Shown here: one piece after another, positions 1 to 8,048 of the stretch
How positions within the stretch are numbered: the first letter of the stretch is position 1
How the letters are laid out: each line of letters begins with the position of its first letter
NCBI RefSeq assembly: GCF_000174195.1
Contig: NZ_ACFY01000033.1
Coordinates: 1 to 38,415, forward strand
Length of the DNA stretch: 38,415 nt
Source of the DNA: Roseburia inulinivorans DSM 16841
GTDB taxonomy: Bacteria > Bacillota > Clostridia > Lachnospirales > Lachnospiraceae
Reading direction: 5' to 3'
Position numbers and translations under genes: made by a program
Notes under the pieces: generated by a model
Seen by the model: the letters and a program-made list of their open reading frames with translations, nothing else
Databases searched by the model: none
Told to the model about the DNA's origin: nothing

Positions 1-82
1 AGGCATGCAATACAACACAACCTGCAAAAAATCCGTAACACCACCCACAAGCGACAGTGCATAAGTTAAACTCCAGTTGTAT

Positions 83-108
83 TAAGAAAAAAGGAAATGA
101 GCCGATAT
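83..108 (+). promoter_or_regulatory. sigma-28 (SigD/FliA-type) promoter of the DUF6240-like gene
   Basis: TAAG at 83-86 is followed after 14 bases by GCCGATAT at 101-108. This is a near-perfect match to the flagellar sigma factor consensus (TAAA, about 15 bases, GCCGATAA/T). Transcription would start near 115, about 37 bases before the start codon at 152. It places the downstream gene in the late motility regulon, with the flagellin at 10898. Confidence 0.75.
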
Positions 109-151
109 ACATAGCAGTGAAATGAAATCCGAAACAGGAGATATCAAATAG

Positions 152-3100
152 ATGAGAGTAGAACAGCAGAATCAGATTCTGGAGGCGCTGCAGCAGGCGG
201 CAGGCAAAGATGTAAAGACTGCCTCCGGGATTGTGGCAGAAAAGGCTAAGACGACAAAGAGTGTGAGCGACAGACAGACTTCCATTCAGATGAAGGATAC
301 TACCTACCTGAATCCTGCCAGAGAAGAGAAAAAGTCCATAGCGGAAAAGATTGAAGAGAGTTCTGGGATGGATGCATTTGACCGCAAAAATCAGATGGCA
401 GTTTTATCAAATACAACATCGGAAGAAGATTATGCGAAAATGCAGGAGGAAGGTTTTTCCCTGGATTCCACAGATTCACATACGATTATTACGGTGACAG
501 ACAAAATCAAAATGCAGCTTGCAAAAGCAGGAAAAGAAGTGTTTGGAGATGACCTTGACGCAGCTGAATTAGAGGCGATGACAGGAAGTGTGGCACTTGC
601 AAACCAGTTGGAGCAGGCATTTAAGGAGGCTGATCTTCCGGCGACAGATGAGAATATTGCAACGAGCATTGAGGCGTTTGAACAGTTGCAGATGTTGCAG
701 CCTATGACAGATGGTGCGATCAAATACATGTTGGATAATCAGTTGCAGCCAACGATTGAGAATTTGTATATGGCACAGTTTTCAGGCAGTGCAGGTTATA
801 CAGGGCAGACCGTAGAAGATATGGAACAGTTGTCAGGACAGATCCAGAACATGCTGTCTTCTATGGGATTGCCGGTAAATGAGAATACTATGGCAGACTG
901 CCAGTGGCTGATCCAAAACGATGTTCCCCTCACGGAAGAGAATCTGACCTACTATGAGGATCTGAAAACTTTGGAACTTCCGGCGGATCCATCACAGGCA
1001 ATGGGACAGATTGCGGATGCAATTACACAGGGAAATATGCCAAAGGATGCAATGGTGGCAGAGGGCTACAGCCTCAGAGATCAGGCACAGAATGCCGCAG
1101 ATGTGATTGAAAATGCTACAGATGAAGATGTTGCTTATGTTGTGAACAATGGCATGGAGCTGACTGTGGATAATCTTGCCAAAGCAGCAGAAAACCGTGG
1201 GAAAGATGCTGAAAGCGACTCCCAAAATCAGAAAGCTTATACGGATAAAGGCTTAGAACTTCTCACGGCAAAGAGACAGTTGGAGGAAGTACGTCTTGCA
1301 ATGTCAGCGGAAGCAAATTATGCACTTTTGAAAAAAGGTATTTCCATCGATACAGAGCCTCTGGTGAAACTCGTTGATGAGTTGAAAAATATGGAAAACC
1401 AATACTATACAAATTTATTGGAAGCACAGGGTGCGGATGCAACCCCGGAAAATGTTGCACTTTTTGCAGAGACAACTGAAAAAGTAGCGCAGCTGGGGCA
1501 GGTTCCGGCGTATGTGCTTGGAATCCCAGAAGCAGATGTTTCCACGATTGATGGAGCATATGAGCAGGGAATGCAGATGAAATCTGCACTGGAAAAAGCA
1601 GGTGTGCAGTATGAGACGTTAATGACAGCGCCACGCACCGACATGGGAGATTCCATCCAGAAGGCATTCCGCAATGTGGATGATATTTTAAACGATCTTG
1701 GCGTGGAAGCAACGGAAGAAAATCGTCGTGCAGTGCGTATTCTTGGGTACAATGGAATTGAAATTACGGAGGATTCCATTATACAGATGAAAGCTGCAGA
1801 TGAAGAAGTACAGCGGATGTTTAAAAATATGACACCTGCTGTTGTCACACAGCTGATCAAGCAGGGCATTAATCCACTGGAAATGAAGATTTCGGATCTG
1901 AACCGTGTTGCGGAGCAGGTGAGATCAGAAGTTGGAAAAGATGATAATCAGAAGTTCAGTGAGTATTTATATAAATTGGAAAAAAATAATCAGATCACAG
2001 AGGAAGAACGAAACTCCTATATCGGAATTTACCGTCTCATCCATCAGGTGGAGCAGACAGACGGTGCGGCGATCGGTGCATTGGTAAATCAGGGGGCAGA
2101 GATGACCATGAAAAATCTGCTCACTGCCGTGCGGTCATCCCACAAGACAAATCGCATGGATATTTCTGTGGACAATGATTACGGAGAGAGCAAAGAGCAG
2201 ACGGTAAACACAAACTCCATTACAGATCAGATCGAGACCGCTTACCAGACAAACTGTATGAAGGACGCAGCTGATCTTTTGACACCGGGCAGATTGCAGC
2301 AGGTATTTGATCAGCATCCGGACTGGCAGAATATGACTCCGGAGGAATTTGCGCATGCACTTGCGGAAACTGTCGACACAGACGCAGCAGCCGAGCGGGA
2401 ATATCTTCAGGAACAGATGCGGATGGTGCAGGAAGCAGCGGCTGCTCCGGATGAGATTTACCGGATGTTAGAGCAGTTTGATCTGCCAAACAGCGCAATG
2501 AATGTCAATGCTATCCAGTCGATGATGGCGAACCGTAATCAACTGTTCCGACAGATCTTCGGGGAAGAGAGTACGAATCCGGATCGTGAGAAAAAAATCA
2601 CAGCAGAAGATATCGAAGCGATCAAGGAAAGTATTATCGAGGATTTTGGAGAGGCAGTTTCGGAGCCCAAAGCATTGGCAGAGGTTCAGGAGACATTGGG
2701 AAAAGTTGCGGAGAACGTGATGAAGACGATGATCTCCAGCGATGAAGTGACCAGCATTGATGTGCGCGAGATGCGTCTTATGCAGGCAAAACTTTCCATT
2801 AATCAGACTTTGGCGAAAAAAGAGCAGTATTCCATTCCGGTTCTGGTGGGGGATAAAGTGACCAATGTTTCCCTGAAGATTGTCCGTGGAGTAGAGACAA
2901 AAGGTATTGTGGACATTATGTTAGAAAGCGAAATGTCTGGTAAGATCGCAGCGACATTTCAGGCGAAAGAGGAAGGAATCAGCGGTCTGGTTGTGACCGA
3001 TAAACAGGAGACAAGAGATCTTCTGGCAGATCAGATGGGATTTCTGGCATCTGCCATTCAGGAGAGTGACGGAGAGCAGGTAGACCTCAGATTTGCAATA

Positions 3101-3319
3101 GAAAAAAACCTCGATTTAAATCATTTTTCCGGTGTCGCATCGGGAAAGAGTGGAAATGTAACGTCTGTGAATGATTCAGCAGCTTCTGCGAAAGAAGCTG
3201 TGGATAAAGAGGGACAGTCCACAGAGGGAAAAAAAGAGGATTCTGTATACAAAGTGCAGACTGCCCGTTTATACCATATTGCAGAGGCATTTTTAAAAAC
3301 AATCCGTGAATTTGAATAA
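152..3319 (+). CDS. DUF6240-like large protein, probable flagellar FliK-like function
   Basis: A 1055-residue acidic, Gln/Met-rich protein with no signal peptide or membrane segment. Residues about 150-760 are built from loosely repeated helical units in which a Leu-rich helix with an N/Q-G or N-D turn is followed by a 'T-x-E/D-N-L' helix (for example near residues 215, 250, 330 and 535). I recognise it as the DUF6240 type found near flagellar genes of Lachnospiraceae. Residues about 890-975 have the alternating pattern of the FliK C-terminal (hook-length control) domain: hydrophobic strands, then 'T-R-D-L-L' and a final helix. This FliK resemblance is my inference. AGGAG lies 11 bases before the ATG, and the promoter is sigma-28-like. 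The stop TAA at 3317-3319 directly abuts the stop codon of the convergent amidase gene. Confidence 0.8.
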   Translation: MRVEQQNQILEALQQAAGKDVKTASGIVAEKAKTTKSVSDRQTSIQMKDTTYLNPAREEKKSIAEKIEESSGMDAFDRKNQMAVLSNTTSEEDYAKMQEEGFSLDSTDSHTIITVTDKIKMQLAKAGKEVFGDDLDAAELEAMTGSVALANQLEQAFKEADLPATDENIATSIEAFEQLQMLQPMTDGAIKYMLDNQLQPTIENLYMAQFSGSAGYTGQTVEDMEQLSGQIQNMLSSMGLPVNENTMADCQWLIQNDVPLTEENLTYYEDLKTLELPADPSQAMGQIADAITQGNMPKDAMVAEGYSLRDQAQNAADVIENATDEDVAYVVNNGMELTVDNLAKAAENRGKDAESDSQNQKAYTDKGLELLTAKRQLEEVRLAMSAEANYALLKKGISIDTEPLVKLVDELKNMENQYYTNLLEAQGADATPENVALFAETTEKVAQLGQVPAYVLGIPEADVSTIDGAYEQGMQMKSALEKAGVQYETLMTAPRTDMGDSIQKAFRNVDDILNDLGVEATEENRRAVRILGYNGIEITEDSIIQMKAADEEVQRMFKNMTPAVVTQLIKQGINPLEMKISDLNRVAEQVRSEVGKDDNQKFSEYLYKLEKNNQITEEERNSYIGIYRLIHQVEQTDGAAIGALVNQGAEMTMKNLLTAVRSSHKTNRMDISVDNDYGESKEQTVNTNSITDQIETAYQTNCMKDAADLLTPGRLQQVFDQHPDWQNMTPEEFAHALAETVDTDAAAEREYLQEQMRMVQEAAAAPDEIYRMLEQFDLPNSAMNVNAIQSMMANRNQLFRQIFGEESTNPDREKKITAEDIEAIKESIIEDFGEAVSEPKALAEVQETLGKVAENVMKTMISSDEVTSIDVREMRLMQAKLSINQTLAKKEQYSIPVLVGDKVTNVSLKIVRGVETKGIVDIMLESEMSGKIAATFQAKEEGISGLVVTDKQETRDLLADQMGFLASAIQESDGEQVDLRFAIEKNLDLNHFSGVASGKSGNVTSVNDSAASAKEAVDKEGQSTEGKKEDSVYKVQTARLYHIAEAFLKTIREFE

Positions 3320-4027
3320 TTACGATGATTCGTTTTGCGGGAGTTCGTCTCCAAGATAAGTTTTAATGCCGGTGTAAATAGCGTTGACTAATTGATCCTG
3401 ATAGTCATCCTGCAAAAGCAGTTCCGCCTCTATTGGATTGCTTAAAAACCCACATTCTACGATGACCGTAGGTGTGGGTGTTTTTTTTAGAAGATAATAG
3501 CTTTCGTTTGCCTTGGCAGCACGGTGGTTGTCGGGATCGACCTGTTCGATCAGAGCTGTCTGCAAAATCTCGGCAAGTTTTTTCCCATTTTCTGACTGTC
3601 CATAATAAAAGACCTGTGCTCCCTGAATTTCAGGTGAAGTGTAACTGTTCTGATGAATACTTACCGTAAAAAGGGCATTGGAATCCTCGATAATTTTACA
3701 GCGTTTCTGCATATCCTCCGCTTTTTTATTGGTTGCGCCCTCGGAATACAGTCCGGCATCTGTGTTTCGTGTCATCACAACTTTGATGTTATTTTGTTCT
3801 AATATTTTTTGCAGTTTTAATGCAATCTGAAGATTGATGTCTTTTTCCAACGCGTCATTGATGCCGATTTTTCCCGGATCATCACCACCATGACCGGCAT
3901 CTACAACAATGCAGGCAGGCGCAGATTTTGCCTGCTCGCTCTGTACAAAAACAGCTCCTTTACGGGCGAGGACAAAGGCACAGAGAATCACACAAAGTCC
4001 CATAAGCAATTCTATTTTTCTTTTCAT
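3320..4027 (-). CDS. cwlD: N-acetylmuramoyl-L-alanine amidase (Amidase_3, CwlD-like)
   Basis: A zinc amidase that cuts the MurNAc-L-alanine bond of peptidoglycan. In spore formers CwlD acts in muramic lactam formation in the cortex. The 235-residue protein has one N-terminal membrane segment or signal (residues about 6-22), then the Amidase_3 domain. Zinc and catalytic positions are visible: H46 in V-D-A-G-H-G-G, E61, H125 in S-I-H-Q-N-S, and E191 in V-E-C-G-F. I chose ATG at 4027; a GTG four codons upstream (4039) is also in frame. A terminator-like hairpin lies immediately upstream, and its T-tract runs into the ATG. Its GGGA, the only possible ribosome binding site, is in the stem. The symbol is by similarity; the exact paralogue is less certain than the family. 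Confidence 0.88.
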   Translation of the reverse strand: MKRKIELLMGLCVILCAFVLARKGAVFVQSEQAKSAPACIVVDAGHGGDDPGKIGINDALEKDINLQIALKLQKILEQNNIKVVMTRNTDAGLYSEGATNKKAEDMQKRCKIIEDSNALFTVSIHQNSYTSPEIQGAQVFYYGQSENGKKLAEILQTALIEQVDPDNHRAAKANESYYLLKKTPTPTVIVECGFLSNPIEAELLLQDDYQDQLVNAIYTGIKTYLGDELPQNESS

Positions 4028-4074
4028 AAAAAATCCCACAGTTTGTTTCTATATTGTATTCACAAACTGTGGGA
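4028..4074 (-). terminator. Strong hairpin terminator between the GH18 gene and cwlD
   Basis: A perfect 13-bp stem (4062-4074 with 4034-4046), a 15-base loop, and TTTTTT on the minus strand. It follows the GH18 stop codon at 4133. It is unusual because the T-tract touches the ATG of the downstream amidase, so the structure also controls access to that start site. Confidence 0.85.
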
Positions 4075-4132
4075 GATATGAATCTATTGATCGGTTGTAC
4101 CTGAATTTGCGTTTCAGGATCGTTTTCAAACA

Positions 4133-5869
4133 CTAATTGATATATTTGATAATGGTATCCCAGATAGAGGAATCTTCCATTCCAAGTTTCCAGAAGGAAC
4201 CACCGGCAAGACCATAGGTGTCCATGACGGTAAGCTTTTTCTCCAATGAAGTTGCATCTTCAATCCAGATCTTGTAGTTGACACCACCATTTTGATATTC
4301 GACATAATTCTGTCCGATATCATCGAGCCATACAGGCTGCACACCATTTGCACTGATGAGTTTCTGTACTTCTGTCATATTGGTCGCATAGGAAGATAAT
4401 TCGTAATCAACGGTTGTGTCCGTTTCATCGGTTGCAGTGGAATCGGATTCTACCGGTGTCTCGGACCAGACTCTTGTGTAAAATGGCATACCGAGGATTA
4501 CCTGGTTTGCAGGAACTTCTTTTAAAGTATTTTCCACACCATCTGTCACGAAACCAATCGAAGCAACGGAACCAGCTTCCGGGGAACCTGCATAATGTTC
4601 ATCATATGCCATGATCACAACATAATCAGCAAAAAGAGCCTGCTCGGCACGATTATAAAATGCAGTGTAATCACTTGGAACATAATTATCAACGGAAAGT
4701 ACAATTCCATTGTTGGCACATTTTAATGACAACTCACGGATGAATTGAATGTAGGAGTTTCCTACAGCATCCGCATTCAATGCTTCAAAGTCGACATTAA
4801 TTCCATCCAGATTGTACTGGATAGCGGCAGAGATAATATTGTTGGTCAGATTATCTCTGGAGGAAGTGTGGGAAAGCACTTCTGCAGTATTGACGCTGTC
4901 ATTTTCCAGATTGCTGATCAATGCCCAGACTTCAATGCCATTCTGGTGACAGTAATCAACATAAGTGGAACTTGCAAGGGAAGCAATGTTTCCATTGTTG
5001 TCGTTTAAGTAAAACCAGGTTGGAGAAAGTATGTTAATTCCCTTTGTTTTCTGTAAGATAGAAGCAAGATTGTCGTTGGCAGACTGATTGGTTACCTGAT
5101 GCCATGCCATATTAATCTTGTAATCTTTGGTAATATGGGAAAATTCTTCTGCAACATAGTCACTGGAAATTGTCGTAGTAGAAGTTGTTCCAAGTTTATT
5201 GGATTTGATATAACCGATATATCCATCATTTGTGGCAACTTTTGTCCAGGTATCACCCGGTTCTAAAATAGTGAGCTCGGTATTTTTATCTGCTTCTGTA
5301 AGAATCGGACTTTTGATACCGCCCTGATAACGGATTTCTGTTTTTTGCTTTGCAGAAGCAATGGTATAATCTCCCCATGCATTGGTAAGAACGACACGGT
5401 TTGGATCCGTATAGTAATTGTACTGAAAATCAGAGTACTGTTTGACAAAATCGATTGCAATATAAGCGGTAGAGGCATCTGCTTTTACAATTGTCTGGCC
5501 AAATGACTGTGTATCTTTGTTCACGGTGTAATCAGAACTTTCCGCGTTTACGGAAATCAGATCATTGGCGGTTGTGTAACGGAGGATATTTTCATTGGGA
5601 TCCCAATAAAAACGTGCATTGAGATAGTTCCGTACTGTTTCATAACTTAAATAAACTTCTCCGTTTACAAGTTTTCCTTTGGTATCAATGACTTCGTTGT
5701 TGCATATGAGAGCGACATCTGTATCCGAAGTCAGTCCATAATATTCAGACAGATCTTTTGTCTCCTTGGAAGGAGTGTATTTTTCAATGATATTTCCTAA
5801 TACCATAAATAAAACAACGACAATGATAAGTGCGATAGCCGCAAAAACCGGTATAATTTTTTTCTTCAT
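4133..5869 (-). CDS. Glycoside hydrolase family 18 protein with SH3 domain (YaaH/SleL-like)
   Basis: A 578-residue cell-surface or spore-wall enzyme. An N-terminal membrane anchor (residues about 5-25) is followed by a region like the copper-amine-oxidase N-terminal domain (about 45-165), a bacterial SH3-type domain (about 175-228) and a GH18 barrel (about 250-578). The catalytic motif is D355-G-I-N-V-D360-F-E362, with E362 as the expected acid. The second Asp of the usual D-x-D-x-D-x-E series is Asn. A later Y-D-E-H segment and a C-terminal Trp-rich strand fit the YaaH/SleL group, which cleaves N-acetylglucosaminidic bonds in wall or cortex peptidoglycan. The start ATG is at 5869, preceded by AAAGGAA. 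With the adjacent CwlD-like gene it forms a wall-remodelling pair. Confidence 0.88.
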   Translation of the reverse strand: MKKKIIPVFAAIALIIVVVLFMVLGNIIEKYTPSKETKDLSEYYGLTSDTDVALICNNEVIDTKGKLVNGEVYLSYETVRNYLNARFYWDPNENILRYTTANDLISVNAESSDYTVNKDTQSFGQTIVKADASTAYIAIDFVKQYSDFQYNYYTDPNRVVLTNAWGDYTIASAKQKTEIRYQGGIKSPILTEADKNTELTILEPGDTWTKVATNDGYIGYIKSNKLGTTSTTTISSDYVAEEFSHITKDYKINMAWHQVTNQSANDNLASILQKTKGINILSPTWFYLNDNNGNIASLASSTYVDYCHQNGIEVWALISNLENDSVNTAEVLSHTSSRDNLTNNIISAAIQYNLDGINVDFEALNADAVGNSYIQFIRELSLKCANNGIVLSVDNYVPSDYTAFYNRAEQALFADYVVIMAYDEHYAGSPEAGSVASIGFVTDGVENTLKEVPANQVILGMPFYTRVWSETPVESDSTATDETDTTVDYELSSYATNMTEVQKLISANGVQPVWLDDIGQNYVEYQNGGVNYKIWIEDATSLEKKLTVMDTYGLAGGSFWKLGMEDSSIWDTIIKYIN

Positions 5870-6272
5870 AAAAGTTCCTTTCTATCGAAAAAGTGCATTT
5901 TGAGAACAAATTTTATCAATTTGTGAAATGTAATGATCAGTATGGTGAAATGGATTACATTTACAAAAACAATTGTAGCATATTGACACTTAAAATCATA
6001 GTAAAAGTATTATTAAGAATTTCTTATTCGTGGACATAAAAAAAATGTAAATTTGAACCGACAGAAATGCAAAGAAGCCGCGGACTCCCCGCGGCTTCTG
6101 AATCTTTTTCTTATCAAATAGTGTTATATAGACACCTGGATCATCAGGTTTTGAGGGCCTTAGAACATCCACTGCTTTTATGCATAAACGATATCTACAA
6201 TATAATAAGTTACAAGAATGAATGTCAAAAGTCTCCATTTACAAAAGGAGAGAATGACAAAATAATACAGGT
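5870..6272. other. 403-base intergenic stretch without a recognised gene
   Basis: On the minus strand an extended -10 element (TGC then TACAAT, 5972-5980) could serve the GH18 gene, but no good -35 box is visible. A hairpin at 6073-6099 is the only other clear structure. The rest is AT-rich. Short open frames here have no ribosome binding site, and I see no RNA gene. Confidence 0.5.
6073..6099 (-). terminator. GC-rich hairpin, probable terminator of the kinase/CpaB-like operon
   Basis: A perfect 11-bp stem (6073-6083 with 6089-6099) and a 5-base loop. On the minus strand it is followed by a short T-rich stretch interrupted by GCA. On the plus strand CTTTTTC follows after four bases, so direction is uncertain. 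It lies downstream of the minus-strand operon ending at 6273. Confidence 0.6.
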
Positions 6273-6476
6273 TCATTTAGAAACCTTGTCAAAATGTACC
6301 TCTTTCAGCCTCCCTTCTTCAAACACGTAATCCCTCATGTAAGAGGTATCTTCGTGAATGGATAATTGATTTGATACATTGAGGGAATTGCTTGGAGTTC
6401 CCTCAAGCCAGATCGTCACACCCCTGTTTTCTAAGGCGGACAGTTCCATATAGAGTTTTTCTGTTTTTTCAACCAT
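6273..6476 (-). CDS. Small protein of unknown function
   Basis: 67 residues, soluble, no signal peptide. A good AGGAG lies 9 bases before the ATG, which supports a real gene. The centre reads E-N-R-G-V-T-I-W-L-E-G, and the C-terminus is charged. I do not recognise the family. It starts 47 bases after the CpaB-like gene on the same strand, so it may be co-transcribed with the kinase operon, but nothing in the sequence links it to pili. Confidence 0.6.
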   Translation of the reverse strand: MVEKTEKLYMELSALENRGVTIWLEGTPSNSLNVSNQLSIHEDTSYMRDYVFEEGRLKEVHFDKVSK

Positions 6477-6523
6477 AAGATTTTCTCCTGCTTATAGTCC
6501 TGACCAAAAGGAAAACGCATAGG

Positions 6524-7351
6524 TTACATTTGTGATATATTATTATCCTGTTCTGGCAATTCCTCTTGGCTGTCCGGAAGAGATTCCAGCTCAGCTTCGA
6601 TAGAATTCCCCATTTCCTTCTGGGTAAATAATTGCAGATGGTTCTCTAATACAGAACGTTTTTCCTGTTCCTTTTTTACAGTAAAAAGCGAAACAATATT
6701 AGGATCCCATTGCATTAAGGTGAATACCTGTGGGTTTACCGGGTAGGTTGTCACAGCAGCATTTTCAAAATCTGCCTGGTAAATAACCGCATACAGATAG
6801 GTACCTTCAAACAAATTTTCATCGACACGGGCACTTGACAGCCGGAGCAGATCTTCCTCGGAAAGATTTAAAGCTATGCCGCAGACAGAAGTTGCTTCAT
6901 CCTCATTTAATAAGGAAAGAACACGCTGCTGGTTCAAAACAATATAATCTTCGCCGGTAGGAAAAGAAATTCGGATATCAATCAGATTATTGGTGTGAAC
7001 GGATTCCGGTAAGCGGATATCTGATAATTCGAGATAGCGGTTACGTTCTGTAAGTCTTTCATCCGAATAGAAAAAATCGGCTGTGAGAAGCTGTCCTTTT
7101 TTCAGTGCCGTTTTCGCATATTGACCGATCAGATTTTTGCTGTCAGAAGCATAGAGAATCGATTGACTGCGTGGAAGTTTTACCGTGCACGAGGTCAGAT
7201 CATCCTTTGTCAGTGCTTCCCCAGCAGGAAGTGCTTTTGACAGAAGATACACGTTTGTGTCCACGTAGGCGTTCTGTTCGGCTTCGTAGGCAGACACTGC
7301 CTGCTTTAATACCCTACAATTGTAGCGCTGGATCAAGAGCAGAATCGACAA
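6524..7351 (-). CDS. CpaB/SAF-domain-like protein, 5' end abnormal
   Basis: 275 residues from a weak TTG start. The segment A-L-P-A-G-E-A-L-T-K-D-D-L (residues about 40-52) is the typical start of a SAF domain as in CpaB/RcpC, periplasmic or extracellular Tad pilus assembly proteins that bind the cell wall. The true N-terminus appears to lie upstream. In the same frame, bases 7352-7396 encode a clear membrane anchor but are cut off by TAA at the A6 run (7399-7404 on the plus strand). One extra A there would extend the frame to an ATT codon seven bases after AGGAGG. No ATG, GTG or TTG exists at the expected place. The C-terminus is Glu/Gln-rich. The gene may encode a full anchored CpaB by slippage or be a sequence artefact; starting at 7351 would lose the anchor. 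Confidence 0.7.
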   Translation of the reverse strand: MSILLLIQRYNCRVLKQAVSAYEAEQNAYVDTNVYLLSKALPAGEALTKDDLTSCTVKLPRSQSILYASDSKNLIGQYAKTALKKGQLLTADFFYSDERLTERNRYLELSDIRLPESVHTNNLIDIRISFPTGEDYIVLNQQRVLSLLNEDEATSVCGIALNLSEEDLLRLSSARVDENLFEGTYLYAVIYQADFENAAVTTYPVNPQVFTLMQWDPNIVSLFTVKKEQEKRSVLENHLQLFTQKEMGNSIEAELESLPDSQEELPEQDNNISQM

Positions 7352-7430
7352 AGGAATGCCTGCAATGCATATGCTGATGAAAAAAGTAATTAAAATTGTT
7401 TTTTACGATTGTGTAAAATGTGAATGCCTC

Positions 7431-8048
7431 CTAAAGCAGTTCCTGTAAAAAAGGGAACTGTTCTTTTTCGATATGAAACGGATTCTTGAAAAAGGGAATT
7501 TGCGCCATGGACAGATGATATTTTTTACGAAAAGCCTGCATATCATTTCCTTCTCCGAACAATACTAAATAGTAAAAGTCTTCCCCTGATTTCTGCCCGA
7601 TAAAAGTTGATTGAATAAATTTGTGGTAAAGTTGCTCTTTCCACGGCGCAAGGCTGCCTATTACGATTTTCCGGTCGCATCGTAAGAATTCATTGTAGTT
7701 TGTCTCTGTCAGCACACCAAAATCATACAGCAGATAACAGTAGCCATGATTTAAAATTTGCGGAATTTCCCCAATTGAAACCGCAGGGTAATAATCAACA
7801 TCATAAATGGTAAACATATTATGAGGGCTTTCTTTTTTGAAAAAAGGTGTGTCTTTGGATGTGAATCCGGACAGATTCTCAAAATCCTGAGACTGGTTTA
7901 GTTCCAGACAGGCAGTGGAACAGCGCAGTTTGGAAGCACAGTAGTTTGACAGTGCAATGGAAAGATGCGTGGCACCACAGCCGTGACCGCAGCCACAGAT
8001 GCCGATCGAATAATGTTTTAAGGTTGTCTTTTTCTGAAATTTAAAAAT
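7431..8048 (-). CDS. P-loop (MinD/TadZ-like) protein without a normal start codon
   Basis: The reading frame is open from 8126 to 7431 but has no ATG, GTG or TTG before 7817. Codons upstream of 7817 encode a conserved-looking nucleotide-binding loop (S-I-G-I-C-G-C-G-H-G-C-G-A-T-H), so translation must begin earlier. Two routes are visible. One is an ATT at 8048, nine bases after AAAGGGG. The other is a -1 shift from the kinase gene at A AAA AAG (8051-8057), which would give a kinase-ATPase-ATPase fusion. The loop lacks the Walker lysine, as in TadZ proteins. The rest (128 residues from 7817) has a Rossmann-like alternation. It is probably a polar localisation or assembly factor of the Tad system; the function is inferred from context. 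Confidence 0.6.
   Translation of the reverse strand: MFKFQKKTTLKHYSIGICGCGHGCGATHLSIALSNYCASKLRCSTACLELNQSQDFENLSGFTSKDTPFFKKESPHNMFTIYDVDYYPAVSIGEIPQILNHGYCYLLYDFGVLTETNYNEFLRCDRKIVIGSLAPWKEQLYHKFIQSTFIGQKSGEDFYYLVLFGEGNDMQAFRKKYHLSMAQIPFFKNPFHIEKEQFPFLQELL

Noticed and set aside
1263..1869. Two overlapping open frames antisense to the 1055-aa gene
   Set aside because: Shadow frames: no ribosome binding site, no recognisable domain, low-complexity composition.
5981..6018. TTGACA and TATTAT on the plus strand near 5983, as a promoter
   Set aside because: The spacer is 19 bases and no gene lies downstream on that strand.
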